NCBI GenBank assembly: GCA_902729315.2 | Contig: LR746267.1 | Span: 253,001-317,000, forward strand | Direction: 5' to 3' | Length of the DNA: 64,000 nucleotides | Origin: Spirodela intermedia | Taxonomy: Eukaryota; Streptophyta; Magnoliopsida; Alismatales; Araceae | Part shown: positions 33,314-46,340 of the stretch, piece after piece | Layout of the letters: each line of letters opens with the position of its first letter | How positions within the stretch are numbered: position 1 is the first letter of the stretch | Notes under the pieces: generated by a model | What the model saw: the letters and a program-made list of their open reading frames with translations, nothing else | The model's database searches: none | What the model was told of the DNA's origin: nothing | Translations under genes and position numbers: made by a program

Positions 33314-35649
33314 GTGGTGTTAGAGCACTAGGTTCATTTATTGGGTTTTCTTTTTCTATGGAGAGTACAAGAATATCAAGGGAGATTAAAATGAGGTTAG
33401 TGTAGGTTTTTGGGCATTTTTGAAGATTCCTTATTATAACAAGGAACATTAATGTTCTGCTTGAAATTTTTGCGAAGAGGTAAATGCCATTGACTTGAGA
33501 ATGGCAACTAGTAACCCCTTCAACCTAGCTCAACCTCTTGCCATTTTTCAATGGAGAGAAATATGATTTTTGGAATATTCAGATGAAGATATTATTTATT
33601 TCACAAGATTTATGAGATTTAGTTGAGAATGAAAATATGGAAGGAGAGTGTTATAAATAAGATAATGAGGAATTTCAAAATAAGGATGTCAAGTCATTGT
33701 TGATTTTACAACAATTCATTTTAGAAATTATTTTTTCTCGTATTACTAATGCCCTTCAGAAGTATGGAAAATTTTGAGAGATGAATTTTATGGAGACAAT
33801 AGAGTTATGGCTGTCAAACTTCAAATACTTCATAGAGAATTTGAAATTATTCATATGAAATATTATGAATCTATTCATGATTTATTTTCTTGAATTTAAA
33901 TTATTATAAATTGAATTAAAATTTAGAAAGAAGATATTTTAGAAAGAAAAATACTTGAAAAGTTTTGAGAAGTCTTGAATCTAAATTTGATCATGTTGTT
34001 GTTGTTATCATAGAAGAATATAAAGATTTATCTATTTATACTCAAGATGGATTGATATGATTTTTACTAACACATGAAGAAAAAATGAACAAATATATGG
34101 AAAAATCACTCAAATAATCATTTCAAGCTAATACTAAAATTTCAAAAAAAGAGAAAAATAGTGAAGGCACTTCATACCTATGACAGGATAATAGAAATAG
34201 ACAACAAGAAAATATGGACATATTGAAATGATCATAGCTGAGGTCATACAAGAGGAAACGGTATATCTAATTATGGGCAACAAAGACATAATGGTGGAAA
34301 CAACTAAAATCAGAAACCAAACTATAAAATAATACACTACCATTTTTATAAGAAATATGGATATATTGAAGCATATTGTTGGGACAAGGTAAAACAATAA
34401 GAAAATGTTGAAGAAAGGAGTTCTAAGCTGATATGTAATTTTTACAAATAGTATGGACATATTGAAGTAAATTGTCAGCATAAGAAAAAAAAGTAGATAA
34501 ATATTTTTGGAGAAAATGATCAACATAATTTATTCCTTACTTGTGCATCTTCAAGTATAAGTAAATAAAATATTTTATTTGTTGATAGTGGCTGCAGCAA
34601 TCATATGACAAGAGAAAAATATTTATTTCAAAATATTGATAAATCTATGGTATGTGATGTTCTAATTGGTGATGAAAATAGTATAAAAATTGAAAACATT
34701 GATACTATTGTGATGTTCATATAAAATCAGGTGCAAATACCTTGATTCATGATGTTTAGTTTGTTATAAAATTAACACATCATTTACTTAATTTGGGTTA
34801 ATTATTGGAATGTGGTTATATTGTTCATTTTGAAGATAAGATAAAATATATTATCAATCAAAAGATAAGTGACATGTCTCCTATAGTGATTCTTAAAGTT
34901 GGGAAGGTGATGTTTCATATTTTGATATTTCAAGACTTATTTATTTTACATGATTAGTAAAGAGAATGATATGGCCATTTGTATTTTAATGTATTAAAAT
35001 TATTACATCAAAAGCATAGGTTTTTGATTTACCATCTATTTCAGTAAATAGTGAAGTGTGTGAAGGATGTGATTATGAAAAATTATATTGATTATATTTT
35101 TTAATAAGAAAATCTTGGAGATCAAGATTTCCTCTTGAATTATTACATGTTGATATATGTGGTTTAATGAGGACACCATCTTTGAACAATAGTTGATAAT
35201 TTATACTCATTATTGATCACTTTACACGTATGAGTTGGGTATTTTTTTTCTCAAAGATCTAAAGTATTTGAGAAATTTATTTAGCTCAAAGCCTTTGTTG
35301 AAAAATTAAGTGGACATGTTATAAAAACTCTTCGAATGGATAGAAGGGGAGGAATTTATATCTTTTCAATTTAAGTTATTTTATAAGAAACATGACATTA
35401 GAAGGCACTCACAATTAGAAAAACTCTAGAGCAAAATGGTATTACTAAAAGGAAAAATAGAATAATTGTAGATATGGCTCGAAATATATTTTGCGAGAAA
35501 CATCTTCCTATTGATTTTTGGGATGAAGTGGTTGCAACATCTATTTATCTTTTGAGTATTTCTCCTACTAAGTTAATTGTAAATATGATTCCTTATGAGT
35601 CATGGTATCATCATAAGCAAAATATTAGTCATTTGAATTTTTTTGTTCT

Positions 35650-37010
35650 ATTTTATATGTATTAATTTATGTTGATGATTGATAATATTCTATTCATGTT
35701 GCATAATTTGAATCATATAGGCCTTTTTAATTATCTTTTGTAGGCATAATATGTTGAATTGAATATATGATGCCATTATCATGATTTAATTAATTTTCAT
35801 GTAATGGGTACGAATTATGTTTAAATAATTGAGTCATAAACTTAGCATGTTATAAATGAGAGACATATTTTACTATGTGAGATATTAGTTTATCCTATAC
35901 AAGATTAAGTAATATTATATTTTTTGTTTCAAGTATCTCACGTGAATTTTATTATTTAATGCAGGAAATTAAGAGAGAGGAGGTGGTGTAGTGAGACAAC
36001 TATTAGATGAAGGAGATGGTGTAACTAATTAAGTGAGCCACTCAATGAAAGGATGGCTGTCCATTTTTAGAGGAACAAAAATGTCTTTCAACCATCCATG
36101 TATCTAAGAAGGAAATTGATAAAGGAGGGAAAGGAAACTGCCCCCCTCCATTGTCTATATTTAGTCCTTTACATTTTTGTCCAAGGGCATCCCAATTGCC
36201 ATGGAAGAGAGCCAAGAAGAGTACATGTCTTGTGAGATTTTTCTTAGTTAGAGTTGTGTTCATCTTAGAACATTTCGAGCTTCTTAGAGAGAGATGTTCT
36301 CTTACATCCTCCTCACTCCAAAAACATATCTCTAGAGTCCATCTATCTCCCTTTTCACCCCACAAAGTATAGTGGAATTCTCCCCTTCTCTTCTATCTTC
36401 CAATGACATGTGGTTAGAGGAATATCTCCTTTGGGATCTGATGCATCTTGGTGAGCACCATCGTGTGATGTAAAGCTTGCTCAAGCTATAGTGGGTGATG
36501 AGTACCACAACAGCAAAGAGAATGATCCTATCAAGGATCACACTTTCTCATTTCACTCATGAATGTGTGCGTGACATCATCACAAGTGAAGTTAGGTTCA
36601 TCTACCTCTTTTACTTTTATTTCTATTCATTTTATATATGTTGAAGGTCGCAATTCAATCATTAAATTATGATGTACCCTGATAAAGATAAGTCTTGAAC
36701 TCGAAATCTTAAATTAAGAATTGTGTATTGGATAATTAACATCTTGGTTTCTTTTCCAACGTTGAATTCTCTCTGTATTTTCATTGTGAAAATACATTCA
36801 TCATGATCTCTAAAGTGAAATTAAGTATCTTCCTCTAATCATCTCACCTTAATATTCATCCTTTTTAATTATATTTTTGCAATAATTAATTCAAATTTCT
36901 AACTATCCATGTAATTGACCTAGATATTTACCAACATTTTAGATAATATTCTTGAGTTAATTTCCAGTTTATAAATTTAAGTTTGATCCATATGAGTTTT
37001 AATTACAATG
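35650..37010. mobile_element. Probable nested insertion inside the copia integrase/RT interval
   Basis: Copia-like coding remains stop after 'NISHLNF' (about 35640) and resume with 'GKKSEKCIFIGYSDEGKSYHFYN' near 37035. The ~1.35 kb between has no copia similarity that I can see and starts TGTTGATG at 35670. I could not find matching ends or a target-site duplication, so the class is unknown. Confidence 0.4.
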
Positions 37011-38938
37011 ATAGTTTGTGGAAATCAATGATCATGGAAAAATGGGCAAAAAGAGTGAGAAATGTATTTTTATTGGTTATAGTGATGAGGGTAAAAGTTA
37101 TCATTTTTATAACCTTGAAACAAAAAAAATATTGATTCGTTGTAATGTTATATTTAATGAGTATAATTGTTAAAATTATAGTAAAAATTTAAGCCATTAA
37201 ATATCTTCTTATGAACATGAATAAGAATTTATGTAATCTAATGAAGATTTAACACTTTAAGCTCCTACATCATCTAACTCATCATTTACAAGAAACTCTA
37301 GAAGTATTAGTGACCACAATGACTCAAGTCCATATTCATTAAATCTTTTAAGAAAATGAGATCTTTAAGTGACATTTATGAATCGTGTTTTTACTTTTAT
37401 GGTTGTAGAGTTGACAAATTATGAGAAAGCACAAGGTAAAGATGAATGAGAAAAGATAATGAAAGAAGATACTATAGCAATTGAGAAGAATGACACGTGG
37501 GAGTTGGTAGATTTTCCACCAAAGCCTAAAACCATTGATGTCAAATGAATTTATAAGGAGAAGTATAAATCCGATGGTAATGTTGACAAATACAAGATAA
37601 GGTTAATGGTAAAGGGATGTGCACAATAACAAAGTATTAATTACTTTGAAACTTTTTCTCTAGTCGCAAGACTTGAAATATTTTATATTATTTTGGCTTT
37701 GGTAACACAAATAAAATCAAAATTATTTTAACTTGATGTTAAATCAGTATTTTTGAATTTTTATAAATGAAGATGTCTATGTTGAATAACCCCAATGTTT
37801 TATCATTGATAAGAGAGAGAATAAAGTTTATACATTTAAGAAGACACTCTATGATCTTTAGCAAGTGCCTAGAGCATGGCATAGTAGACTTGATTCATAT
37901 TTTCATGAGTATAATTTCATCAAAGTGATAGTGAGTCAACACTTTATGTCAAGATTGAAAGAGAAGATATTTTGATCATATGTGTTTATACTGATGATAT
38001 TATCTATATTTGATCATCTTTATCATTAATTTTATAATTCAATACTTCTATGATGGTTGAATTTTATATGACTTAATTGAGATTGTTTATATGAGTTGAA
38101 ATTATTTTAAATGACTATGATATATTTATTTCATAAGAGAAGTACGCATCTAATTTACTCAATAAGTTTAGCATGTTTAATTGTAAGACTTACTTTACTA
38201 CTATGAATACCAATAATAGATTATGTCTTGATGATGAAACTATAAAAAGAAGTGAATATTTTTATAGAACCTTTATTGGTGGATTAATGTATTTGACTCA
38301 AACAAGACTGGATATATTATTTTTAATTGGCATAATTTAGAGATTCATGTATTCTCCATCAGTTCATCATTTTGGAGTAGTAAAGTGAATACTTTTATTT
38401 TGTTTGAGAGACTTTGAATTATGAAGTTTTATATCAATATAGTTCCAAATATATATTTTTTGGTTATTTTAAGATAGTGATTAGGCATGTTCTATTGATG
38501 ATAGAAAAATCACAAGTAGCTTTGTTTCAATTTTGACTTAGGTGCAACTTCATGGATTTCAAAAAAGTAAGAATCTATAACATTATCATCATCGAAAGTT
38601 GAATATATTGCTGCATCAATAGCTGCACAATAAGTTATATGAATATGGAGAATCTTAAAAGATGTCAATTTACCACAATCAACAGCAATATTGTAATATT
38701 GTGACAATATTTTAACTATATCAGTGACAAAGAATATGATATTTCATGGAAGAACAAAGTATATTGAAATTCACCATTATTTTATTCGACATTTAATTTT
38801 TTCAAATTCTATTGAAATAAAGTTTTGCTCAACATTATATCAAGTTGCAAATGATTTTACAAAAGGCATTGAGCTACACCAAATTTATCAAAATTTAGAA
38901 AAATTATTGGTACTAGACATTTTTGCATTAAGGGAGAG

Positions 38939-39180
38939 TGTTAGTAGTTAGTGCAAAAACTTGATGTATTTATTCTTTTTTATCTTTACTAGGTTTCTTA
39001 TTTGTGCCTTTAATAGTCAAAAAGATTAGATTTATTCTGTCTTTTAGTGGGTCAAAGGATGCGGCCCACAAAATATTTTTGTAGGGTATAAATATTTTAT
39101 TTCTCTCTCCTCGTGTATTCGTGACGACTGATATTCTAGGTCTTTTTCTGTGCCAAAGTCCTCTTTTTTCCTCCTCTCCT
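38939..39180 (+). repeat. 3' LTR of copia relic, truncated
   Basis: It begins TGTTAG right after the polypurine tract AAGGGAGAG and is collinear with the 5' LTR until about 39180. GC-rich unrelated sequence then replaces the last ~100 bp. Confidence 0.75.
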
Positions 39181-39437
39181 AGGAGGAGAACTTCCCCTCC
39201 TCGACAGAGTCCGTTGGAAACGACCTCTGCCTACCTCTGCCGAGTCGGATGGTTGGCGACCGAGGCCAGGTTGCGCCAAGGTTTGTATGCTGGGCCTCTT
39301 CTCCTTCAGTGTTGAGTAGACGTGGGGCTGCGGCAGGCTGGAGATGAATGATGATGGCCCTTATTCTCCCACCGAGTCCAGTTGGATGGGGGAGACAAAT
39401 AAATAATAATAATAATAATATATATAGTACAAATTTT
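39181..39437. other. GC-rich segment of unknown origin
   Basis: About 200 bp of markedly GC-rich DNA ('gccgagtcggatggttggcgaccgag' region) sits between the truncated LTR and an (AAT)n tract at about 39402-39425. It has no reading frame longer than about 64 codons and no recognised family. It could be a captured gene fragment. Confidence 0.35.
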
Positions 39438-40069
39438 CATTCTGAAATTTTATGTGCCTAAATTCATGTTTGGATTGGAGATTTTAGGATTTTAGAAACA
39501 AAGTTCAAACTTTGTGTACATTTATATACCATCTTCAGTCTCTTATGTTACCCGACGCTTTGTATCGATCTACTCAATATTCATTAGCAGTTGATGCTGA
39601 TCACCAACGTAGCTTTTACGTAATACGTCTCAGCCGGAATGATGAGTCCCTTGGGGGCATGGCTGGGTCTGGCCCTGGGCCCCTGGCCAGGTTGGGCAAG
39701 AAGGGTATCTCGGAACCTCTGGGGTTCTACTTGGGTCTGTCAATACCCTCCCTTCTTAGATGCGCAGGACGCACCCGCTGGGGGCGTCTTGAAGGCCTGA
39801 TCATACAAGCTCAATGCTTTTTGTAAAATCTTCATCGACATTCAGGATGAGAATTATACAGTTTAATGATTCTCTCTTGTTGGCTAGGTAAGAAGAAAAC
39901 GAGATAGCGGTAGAGAGAACAAGATCTACACAGTCATAGAACGAGGAGCCATTCTCTACATCCACACCACTTGAATCGCTGGATCCTGTTCAAAGATCAC
40001 GCATCAAGATTCTCGACTGCACACGTAGTTTACTTAATTAATTCTTGAATCGGTCCTTGCATCTTCGTG

Positions 40070-40793
40070 ACAAACTATCAATTATATCCTTTCCAGAATG
40101 AACCCTGCCTGAATAGAGCTCATATTTACGGAGAGATGCACGGGATAAATCTAAACGCGGCTCATCAGTATCTCCATATCCTCCGATGCAATTATAGAGA
40201 GATTTCAGTGTTCTGATTTTGAAACCCTGTTATAACTCAAAATCTCCACCGTTCATTCCATCAGGTAATAATGTCACTTGAGATTCGATTCACACCATAT
40301 CTCACATAATAAATGACTAATGTATCGTATCCACATTTTCAGAATGAACCTGTGGAAATGGATTTCAAATTTACGGAGAGACGTAGGAGATATATTCGAA
40401 CGCGGGGCATCAGTATCTCATATCTTCCGAAGGCCATTATACAAAGACTTTTGAGTGTTGATTATAAAGTCCTGATGTAACTCAAAATCTCGACCATTCA
40501 TTTACGTAATGCTGTCACTTGAGATTCGGTTCACAGCATATCCTTCGTAATTAATGACTAATCCATTCTATCCACTTTTTCGGAGAGAACCTGAGAAATT
40601 AGAGCTCATATTTACGGAGAGATGCGCGGCGCATCAGTATCTCCATATCTTCCGATGGCCATTATACAAAGACTTTTGAGTGTTGGTTATGAAACCCTGA
40701 TAGAACTCAAAATCTCGACCATTCATTCCTTTAGGTAATACTGTCGCTTGAGATTCGATTCACAGCATATCTTTAATGATTAATAACTAAAGA
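40070..40793 (+). repeat. Three tandem ~240 bp repeats upstream of defensin DEFL2
   Basis: Units begin near 40075, 40320 and 40560 and match the array at 27837-28556 unit for unit. GATGCGCGGCGCATC is kept in the third unit. The array ends about 95 bp before ATG 40889. Confidence 0.85.
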
Positions 40794-40888
40794 AAAAGAA
40801 ACGAGGCGATCCATGAGTATCCACCATAACTTTCTATGTGTATATATCATATGTGCTCTACCCGTATACGCTCATATTTGCAGCCGCC

Positions 40889-41249
40889 ATGGAACTAAAG
40901 ATGCGTGTTGCCCGTATGTTCTGTCTGCTGCTTCTCACGCTTCTGCTCTCATCTGGTAACGAGCGCCATCTCTAGCCGTATAGTCTCTCCAACTCTTGCT
41001 CTTCATTCCTTGACCGGTTTCTGTTGCGTGTTTTCAGTGTTCACAGAGGGAGGAAGAAGGGACGAGTTGTGCAAGGCACCGAGTCGCCGTTACACTGGAT
41101 TCTGCAACGTAATCCGCTGTGTCAATACGTGCAAGGGAGAAGGCTACACCAGCGGAATGTGCGCATCCCCCACGGCCTCGTGTTACTGCTCCAAGCTATG
41201 TGACGGTGACCAAGCAGACGCAGGGAGCGCGGCCACCTCCCGACCATAG
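40889..41249 (+). CDS. Plant defensin DEFL2 (92 aa), near-identical to DEFL1
   Basis: Exon 1 is 40889-40955 and exon 2 is 41038-41249, with an 82 bp phase-1 intron identical to that of DEFL1. Over the 361 bp from ATG to stop I find two differences from DEFL1. One GCC-to-GAC change (Ala to Asp) lies directly after the eighth Cys. One silent change is in the last Pro codon. All eight cysteines and the signal peptide are unchanged. The role is as for DEFL1 (secreted defensin). The TATA element near 40841 and AATAAA at 41395 are intact, so it is probably functional. Confidence 0.88.
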
Positions 41250-42654
41250 CTCCCCCATTTGCGTCTCCCATGTCATCGAATGAAAAATCTCGACGCTCCT
41301 CAGTTCCATGCAATCATTATGCCCTTGAAACCTCGTTCTCTCAGCCTTCTTTCTGTCCGTCTATCTTGTCTGTCTCCCCCTATTCCTCCATTACAATAAA
41401 CTGGATGGCCCTATGTAGGTGCCACCGAGTGCTCTTAGTTGCTTGAATACAATGTTTTCGCTGCTTTTTGCATACATATGATACTTGCGTCCGGTGAAAG
41501 TTCTTCTGCGTAGCTTCCACCTGTTCTGCATCAATTTGCCACAATTAAACTATCAATTAATCAGAGAGAAAGCGTCAACTCATCAACTATACTAATCCTC
41601 GAGAAAGAAGGGGAAGCGCGTAATACTTTGCAACATATGTATAGGAAAGTAAAACCGTTGAGAGTTGATGAAAAACTTGATAAATGAAAAATAACTGTTG
41701 AATCAATATTTTCTAGCTCAAAATGTCGAACAAATATTTCCCTCGCCTAGAGACTCCTTAATTTCTTGCGTAGCAACCTCCCCATTAAGGAACAGATTCA
41801 CTGCCTTAAAAGGTATCTCCTGAGTACAATTCTATTGACGATTGCCAGTATCGTCCTGATTCAAAGAGTTTTACAAAGAATCCAACTATTATGTTTACAA
41901 GTGACTTGCTTCTTATATCAAATAATTAATATTTTAAAAATACTGAAAATAGGCATACTTATTTGTGTCTATGCATTTTGTACCCTTTTTAGTCAAACTG
42001 GAGCTGGAATGGAGGTGTTTGATTGTTTCTATTAGTTTAAAACATTAAATAGCTAAACTCTTATATTTTCCCATACACATTGGGTGATTATTAGTAATTT
42101 TCAGATCTAGGAGTTAAGACTTACAGCATTATCATACAGAAACCAATTAGAAAGCCTATTACGATATTAATATAATAGACCAATTACCTTTGTGTGTTAG
42201 TTCTTCATTTAGAACATGGTTTCATTAGGCCAGACTATTCTAGATCTTATGTCATAAGGTTCACTCTACTCTCTCTATTACAAGGGAGGAGGAATAATTT
42301 TTCGACAAAAACCTCTCCAAATGGAGTACTATTTTTCAGGACTTGTTCAAGATGTGGGCGACGTTGAATGGCAACAAACTTAGGAGTAATTTTTTGAGAA
42401 GTGATTTCCTTTGACCAGGGTGTACACATCATCTTGGTCAAAGATTACGAATCAATACTGCAAGACAGCATCCTTTGGATATTCCAACATGGAAATCTGC
42501 CATATTGAGTAACTAATTTATTAGAAAATATCTCTATCTCTGGATCGATCGAAAGTTCGCTGGTGTATCTATCTTGTATGTCTATCCATTTATCCGGCCC
42601 TTACATATGTATATATATGTCACCCACGACCTTACTATATTAACGGTGCTGCGA

Positions 42655-42687
<33 letters not shown>
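41250..42687. other. 3' flank of DEFL2 and upstream region of the next DEFL
   Basis: This is the collinear partner of 29009-30413, with no gene inside. It ends with a (CT)n tract (42656-42683) right before the start codon of the DEFL pseudogene. The partner tract at about 30399-30408 is much shorter. Confidence 0.6.
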
Positions 42688-43044
42688 ATGGAGACTATGA
42701 AGGGTCGGGCTCCTCCTTGCTCCCTCCTGTTGATAACGGTCCTTCTGCCATCAGGTGGCAAGTCCCGTGACCTGTAGAAGAAATCCCTGCCATTTTCTTC
42801 TTGCTCTAAGACGTGTCTGGATGTGGCATGGTTCCATTAGTGAGTGCAGAGGGAAGGAGACGGACGCAGGTGATCCCAGCTTCCTGTCCTTGCTGGAACG
42901 GAACATGCCGGGACTCACATCTGCGACGAGTTGTGCCAGCTCGGTGGCTACTACTATGGCAAGTGCGACCCGAAGACGGTGCTGTGCCACCGCTTCAAGT
43001 ATCACACGGAGGAGGCTGAGAAGCTGCCGGCGGCTGGCCCATAA
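42688..43044 (+). pseudogene. DEFL3 pseudogene, CxC-type, single-base frameshift
   Basis: Exon 1 (42688-42754) encodes a normal signal peptide (METMKGRAPPCSLLLITVLLPS) and ends at a GT donor. Exon 2 (42850-43044) opens in frame with SCPCWNGTCRDSH. One extra base near 42920 then shifts the frame. In the next frame ICDELCQLGGYYYGKC and VLCHRF continue the family pattern to a TAA. The two exons total 262 nt, one more than a multiple of three. The last CxC is also reduced to CxR, so even without the shift one conserved Cys is missing. A sequencing error could explain the shift but not the lost Cys. Confidence 0.75.
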
Positions 43045-43093
43045 ATCCTCCACTCTCAACTAGTTTCTGGTCCGAACTTACGTGCGATCCATT

Positions 43094-43097
<4 letters not shown>

Positions 43098-43140
<43 letters not shown>
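43098..43140. repeat. (CT)n microsatellite
   Basis: About 21 CT units lie some 55 bp after the DEFL3 pseudogene stop. The intact DEFL at 51112 has a CT tract at the same relative position. Confidence 0.95.
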
Positions 43141-43142
<2 letters not shown>

Positions 43143-44000
43143 CTCCCACCCCCCTCTTGCTCCCTCTCTCTGCTAATAAATTCGTGACTGTTTTTCTGCC
43201 TACATAAATGCTGTTGGCATCCCCAGCTGTGGGTACAATTGAACTGTCGCAAGAATGCTTGTGGGATTCTGCTCGCCAATCTGCTTCGGATGGTTCAACA
43301 TAAAAGAACTTAGAATCTTTATTTAAAGATCACAAACCTGAGAAGTAAGAAAATTTCTATGACTAATAAACAGGTGAATCAAGATTGATGCGATGCGGTG
43401 GGATCGAACTCTCATCCTTTTCCGTCCGACGCTTTTTCTCTCTCAATTACTCTCTTGTTTCCGTTCGGGAGGTGGGTTCACGTCAAGTTGGGACTAGGTA
43501 GGGATGACGGTGCCTTCTCCACCGACATGTATTGGAAGGTATTTGATGCCTGATTAGGAGGATTGACTCCTCCTATTATGTGGATATGAATGTTCACTAT
43601 GCTCCGAATATTATCTTGGGATAATATTATATGTTCAGTATGCTTATCTGGACAAACTGCGTGTTTGTCCATGTGTTCTCTCACCTCGTTCTAGTAGCTG
43701 GTTTAATGATATTTTATAAATTTTACAGGTGTTAAAATATCTTTCAACCCCACCTGAAGGACCAATTCACTCTTCCCTATCGTTGGCTCCTCCTTGCTTG
43801 CTTTTGGATGAACGCATCCAATTTTCTTATCCATGCCAAAAAAAAATGTCATTTTCCAATTTCGTACAATTTCCAAAATTTTATAATATTATGCAAAGGT
43901 GAATATTGCATATAATATAATATTTAATGAATCTTATAAGTTAAATAGGTCATAAAAAAGGATAATCAATGTTTAAACTAAAACAATGTAATTGGGATAG
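43141..44000. other. Intergenic region
   Basis: The sequence is AT-rich and no gene is seen. It separates the DEFL3 pseudogene from copia remains. Confidence 0.5.
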
Positions 44001-46340
44001 ATGACAAGCACCATCACCATGAGTTACATTTACCATGGGCTTATACAGAGTCTTCTGGGGGTCAAGCTGTATGGGCCAAAAACGCTCCTATCAAAGGTCT
44101 TTGGCATGCACATGGTGAAGGTAGAGTTCGAGTCCGATGAGCTTGGTGTTCCCTTTGTGGGGAATATCATTCTTCTCCATGGTTTTCCCTGTGTTAGATT
44201 TCCCACATATATTGATGTGTGCTGTGTTATTTTGCTGCTCTCTCTCTCACTCATTGTTGATTTCTCTCGCTTATCATTTAGTGGTGGGGGAATTTAGTAT
44301 TTCATGTGTAGAGAAGAATGCAGGTGTGACATGCCCTAATCGATTTATTATAAAAATCCAAATGCAAGGTTGAGTCTTATGATTTTGGATAATGACATTA
44401 AAGGCAGGCAGGTCTGAGGTGAAGTTGCTGGAAAGGGGAGCTTCAGGCTCTACCAACGGGGAGTAAAAGATTTGTTGGTTCAACAACGTTAGCAAAACCT
44501 ACATATAAAATCTAGAACGACAAAAAACACGATTGATGATGAATGGGAGAACATAGAGCAGAAGCTGTGATCACGTTCAATTGTGGGCAGACGAAGTAAT
44601 GCACAAGATCCTTCATGATGACATAGTCTTGTAGCAACAACTATAGTTATGGCAAAATCTGAGAGCCTATACGCGAAGTGATCTCTTAAAAAAAAATTAC
44701 TCCTGAAGCAAGAACTATACACATTGAAGATGAAAGAAGGTTTAGACCAACTTGGGCATTTGAGTATGAATGGTAGGATTATATATCTCAATTATTAGGT
44801 ATAGAGCCCAAGGTCAACGTAGAGGATAAAGCATTTCTATTGCTGGCATGTTTCGGTGATAACTGTGGTCTACGGCAAATACCCGATATGGAAGACGTGA
44901 CAGCGGCTCTGTTATCAAATTAAATCAGGAGGAAGCTGACCACAAATGAATGTCAGCGGCATAGACTTGTATGCAAGCGAGGATAAGACTGAGGCACGCT
45001 GCTGGTATTTTTACAAGGACGGACATGGAGTCATCGAAGGCCACACGATCCGATCAAGCCACCATTGTGGTAGACCACCGCAAGAGTGATAAGGCTCTGT
45101 TTGTGATATTGAACATAACTATGTAGGTGAATTTTGAATATTAAATTCGGGATGTTCATTGCACGTGTACAAAACAAGGGACCGATTGACAGAAATCGTA
45201 CAATGGCGGGTCTGTACTAAGGCGAAATGACGTAGATTGTAGGACTATCCGAATTGTAACTATCGGGTTGAAAATATTTGAGAGAATGATTCAAACAACT
45301 ATCGAGGTGAGACGTTTATCCGAGTTTCAAAAGAATCTAAATCCTTGGGCGTATTAGACTCAAATGGGTACAAGCCTTTCAAGGAAAAGAGTCAAAAAAA
45401 TTAGTGCAATCTAAGTGGAGATATGATCGAAGATGAGCGGCTTTGGGAATATTCAAAGATGAGAACGACGAAATGGACGTATGGTATATATACAGCTCGC
45501 TTACATGAGCGAACGAGGTAAACTCATCTATTGCAAATATTTCTTAAATTGAAAATAATGCGAAGTGACATCCAATATAGATAGTTACAACACCAAAAAT
45601 ATTCTTAATTATCTGCACGGGAATGTGTATGGCCCAACTCCGTTACCACCAAGAGAAAAGGTGCAGTATTTTGTCACATACATTTATGATTATCCCCGAG
45701 AATATGGTTGTATGTCTGAAGAATAAAACAAAAGGTTGTTGCAAGGTTCAAACCATAGTAGGTGAAGAAGCAAACAAGGAGACAACTGCAGTATCTCACT
45801 CAGGTCAGACGATGGAGCTGAATTTAAATTTAATGAGTTTTGAGGATTGCAATAAATCTTAAGGTGTCAAAGGAGGTATATACAGGATTACTTACACCTA
45901 CAAATATTTAAATGCCACGTATATATTATTTTTCAAAATTATTATCCGAGCAAGTAAGATGTAATGTTAAAGTATTGCATTTTCCATTCTACGAGAACGC
46001 TGTGAAAGGATATTATTGAGTCTGATGAGGCCGCGGAGGGACCACGAGGAGGAGGCTTGAATCAGTACTAATTATATGGAAATTAATGATTAAGGTGATC
46101 ATGCAAGAGAGAAACAATTTATAGTAACTTCAATTTTTAGAGGGTTTTTATCTACATTCTATTATCAACGAATGAGACATCAAGTAAATATCAAGCATCA
46201 ACTCTCCTTCAATAAATGTCACCTCATAGTTGCGGATAATGAAGCTTTCTTGCAGCAGTTTATTGACCTTGAGTTGAAAATTCTTATGACAACTCGTACT
46301 TTAGAGGATTTCAAATAAATTTTTATCTTGCAAACATATT
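44001..46340 (+). mobile_element. Second degenerate Ty1/copia relic (gag and integrase)
   Basis: Gag remains appear at about 44800-45070: 'VNVEDKAFLLLACF', 'MEDVTAALLSN', and a zinc-knuckle-like 'CWYFYKDGHGVIEGH'. Integrase remains appear at about 45595-45870: 'LHGNVYGPTPLP', 'VQYFVTYIYDYPREYGC', and 'RSDDGAEFKFNEF', the part around the second catalytic Asp. The frames are broken throughout. The upstream 44000-44300 resembles the end of a copia LTR. RT and 3' LTR were not found. Confidence 0.7.

Larger units (their letters stand above)
33006..39180 (+). mobile_element. Degenerate full-length Ty1/copia retrotransposon
   Basis: The order is LTR, PBS, gag, protease, integrase, RT, RNase H, polypurine tract, LTR, the copia order. 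Recognisable remains: gag near 33490-34500 with zinc-knuckle-like blocks (YGYIEAYCW, YGHIEVNC), and the protease 'FVDSGCSNHMTREKYLF' near 34580. Integrase remains (FPLELLHVDICGL, IDHFTRMSWVFFFSK, LPIDFWDEVVATSIYLLS) run through 35150-35640. RT remains (NDTWELVDFPPKPKTID, IYKEKYKSDGNVDKYK) lie near 37490-37600 and RNase H near 38590. PPT AAGGGAGAG lies at 38930. Many stops and frameshifts mean it is inactive. The LTRs are diverged, so it is old. Confidence 0.85.
39438..42690 (+). repeat. Segmental duplication copy 2 (defensin unit), partner 27340-30421
   Basis: This is the collinear partner of copy 1, slightly longer because of small insertions. It contains three tandem repeats, defensin DEFL2, and the 5' end of the second DEFL gene (42688). 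Here that gene continues past the point where copy 1 is interrupted. Confidence 0.88.

Noticed and set aside
43385-43415. Reverse-strand 'gttcgatccc' resembling a tRNA T-arm
   Set aside because: The flanks do not form a cloverleaf of tRNA length.
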